NCBI GenBank assembly: GCA_002684935.1
Contig: NYWC01000053.1
Coordinates: 1 to 14,024, forward strand
DNA from: Gammaproteobacteria bacterium
GTDB lineage: Bacteria; Pseudomonadota; Gammaproteobacteria; Pseudomonadales; Pseudohongiellaceae
Direction: 5' to 3'
Length of the DNA: 14,024 nucleotides
The notes under the pieces were generated by a model. That model saw only the letters and a list, made by a program, of their open reading frames with translations, was not told where the DNA came from and ran no database searches. A program made the position numbers and the translations under genes. Positions 13,665 to 14,024 of the stretch are shown here, in pieces (within the stretch, counting starts at the first letter, position 1; each line of letters begins with the position of its first letter).

Positions 13665-14024
13665 TTAGAGTAATTTAGGCACTAGGACAGGGGTTGATGC
13701 GACATATTGCTGATAGGCGGGATCTGTTCCCCATCTCTTCTGCGCACCTTCTTCCAACATTCGAACGCCACTCACTTTGATCAGCAGAAGGGTGACAAAA
13801 AGCGGTGAGATCAATGTCACTAACTGCCAGCCACTAAGGGCAGGCAGGGCGATGAGGGCAACGCCTAACCACAGCACGATTTCACCAAAATAGTTTGGAT
13901 GTCGGGACTTTGACCAGAGGCCGGTGGTAATAAATTGCTCTGCGTTTACCGGATTTCTTCGGAAATTAGTTTTTTGCCGGTCAGCCACGACTTCGATGCC
14001 AAAACCCGCGAGCCAGACCAGGGT
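13665..14024 (-). CDS. DUF1295 family membrane protein (steroid 5-alpha-reductase C-terminal-like), C-terminal part
   Basis: The minus-strand frame is open through the window end, so the 5' part is missing; 119 codons are seen. The visible part begins TLVWLAGFGIEVVADRQKTN and continues FRRNP, then GLWSKSRHPNYFGEIVLWLG. The VVADxQKxxF, TGLWxxSRHPNYFGE and a C-terminal RWGTDPAYQQYVASTPVLVP match DUF1295 proteins, which resemble the 3-oxo-5-alpha-steroid 4-dehydrogenase and isoprenylcysteine methyltransferase fold. There are two or three membrane segments (about 1-12, 44-62 and 65-82 of the visible part). The HPNYFGE region is the presumed cofactor site; the bacterial substrate is not established. 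An internal GTG at 13988 is not the start, because the family homology continues upstream of it. Confidence 0.88.
   Translation of the reverse strand, partial: TLVWLAGFGIEVVADRQKTNFRRNPVNAEQFITTGLWSKSRHPNYFGEIVLWLGVALIALPALSGWQLVTLISPLFVTLLLIKVSGVRMLEEGAQKRWGTDPAYQQYVASTPVLVPKLL

Noticed and set aside
13635..13665. GAGCT/AGCTC inverted pair as terminator of the DUF1295 gene
   Set aside because: The stem is only five pairs, the loop is long and no U-tract follows.

Overview
The window looks like chromosomal DNA of a Gram-negative, probably aerobic marine gammaproteobacterium. This is an inference from gene content, with no rRNA or other marker to confirm it. The supporting genes are a large TonB-dependent receptor, several exported enzymes with signal peptides, a periplasmic PQQ-type sugar dehydrogenase, and a photolyase beside a DUF3429/DCC/SDR cassette. 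Base composition is a little above half G+C over genes, with one AT-rich patch near 13.2 kb. I see no rRNA, tRNA, CRISPR array, insertion sequence or prophage.

Layout. Positions 1-227 (minus) hold the N-terminal part of a PhrB-like photolyase/cryptochrome cut by the window edge. Divergent from it, 309-1921 (plus) is a tight three-gene run: a DUF3429 membrane protein, a DCC/DUF393 thiol-disulfide protein and a C-factor-like short-chain dehydrogenase. A 43-codon ORF of doubtful status, carrying a strong hairpin, fills the convergent gap 1933-2064. Next come two minus-strand genes in operon order, a quinone oxidoreductase (3931-2963) and a secreted PHB-depolymerase/feruloyl-esterase-like hydrolase (2936-2061). 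Then three plus-strand genes encode exported proteins: DUF3500 (4105-5157), a PQQ-dependent aldose dehydrogenase (5162-6379) and a type-B carboxylesterase (6525-8144). The last has a leader with 16-bp periodic repeats and an inverted repeat touching the Shine-Dalgarno. Convergent to them is a lone acyl-CoA carboxylase carboxyltransferase subunit (9732-8173).

From 9733 to 10341 there is a decayed stretch. It holds a doubtful hydrophobic ORF and a clear XRE/HTH regulator pseudogene with two in-frame stops (10063-10275), followed by a strong intrinsic terminator for the gene on the other side. That gene is an 875-residue TonB-dependent receptor (12969-10342, minus) with a structured leader and an otherwise empty upstream region of about 700 bp. 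The window ends in a partial DUF1295 membrane enzyme (minus).

How the genes may work together (inference). The left end looks like a light or photooxidative-stress cassette. The middle and right look like a periplasm/outer-membrane set for taking up and processing an ester- or sugar-containing organic substrate: receptor, two exported esterases, sugar dehydrogenase and DUF3500 protein. Nothing in the sequence fixes the substrate. The most unusual items are the stop-interrupted regulator, the folded TonB-receptor leader, the periodic repeats before the carboxylesterase, and the 43-codon ORF with overlapping stops.
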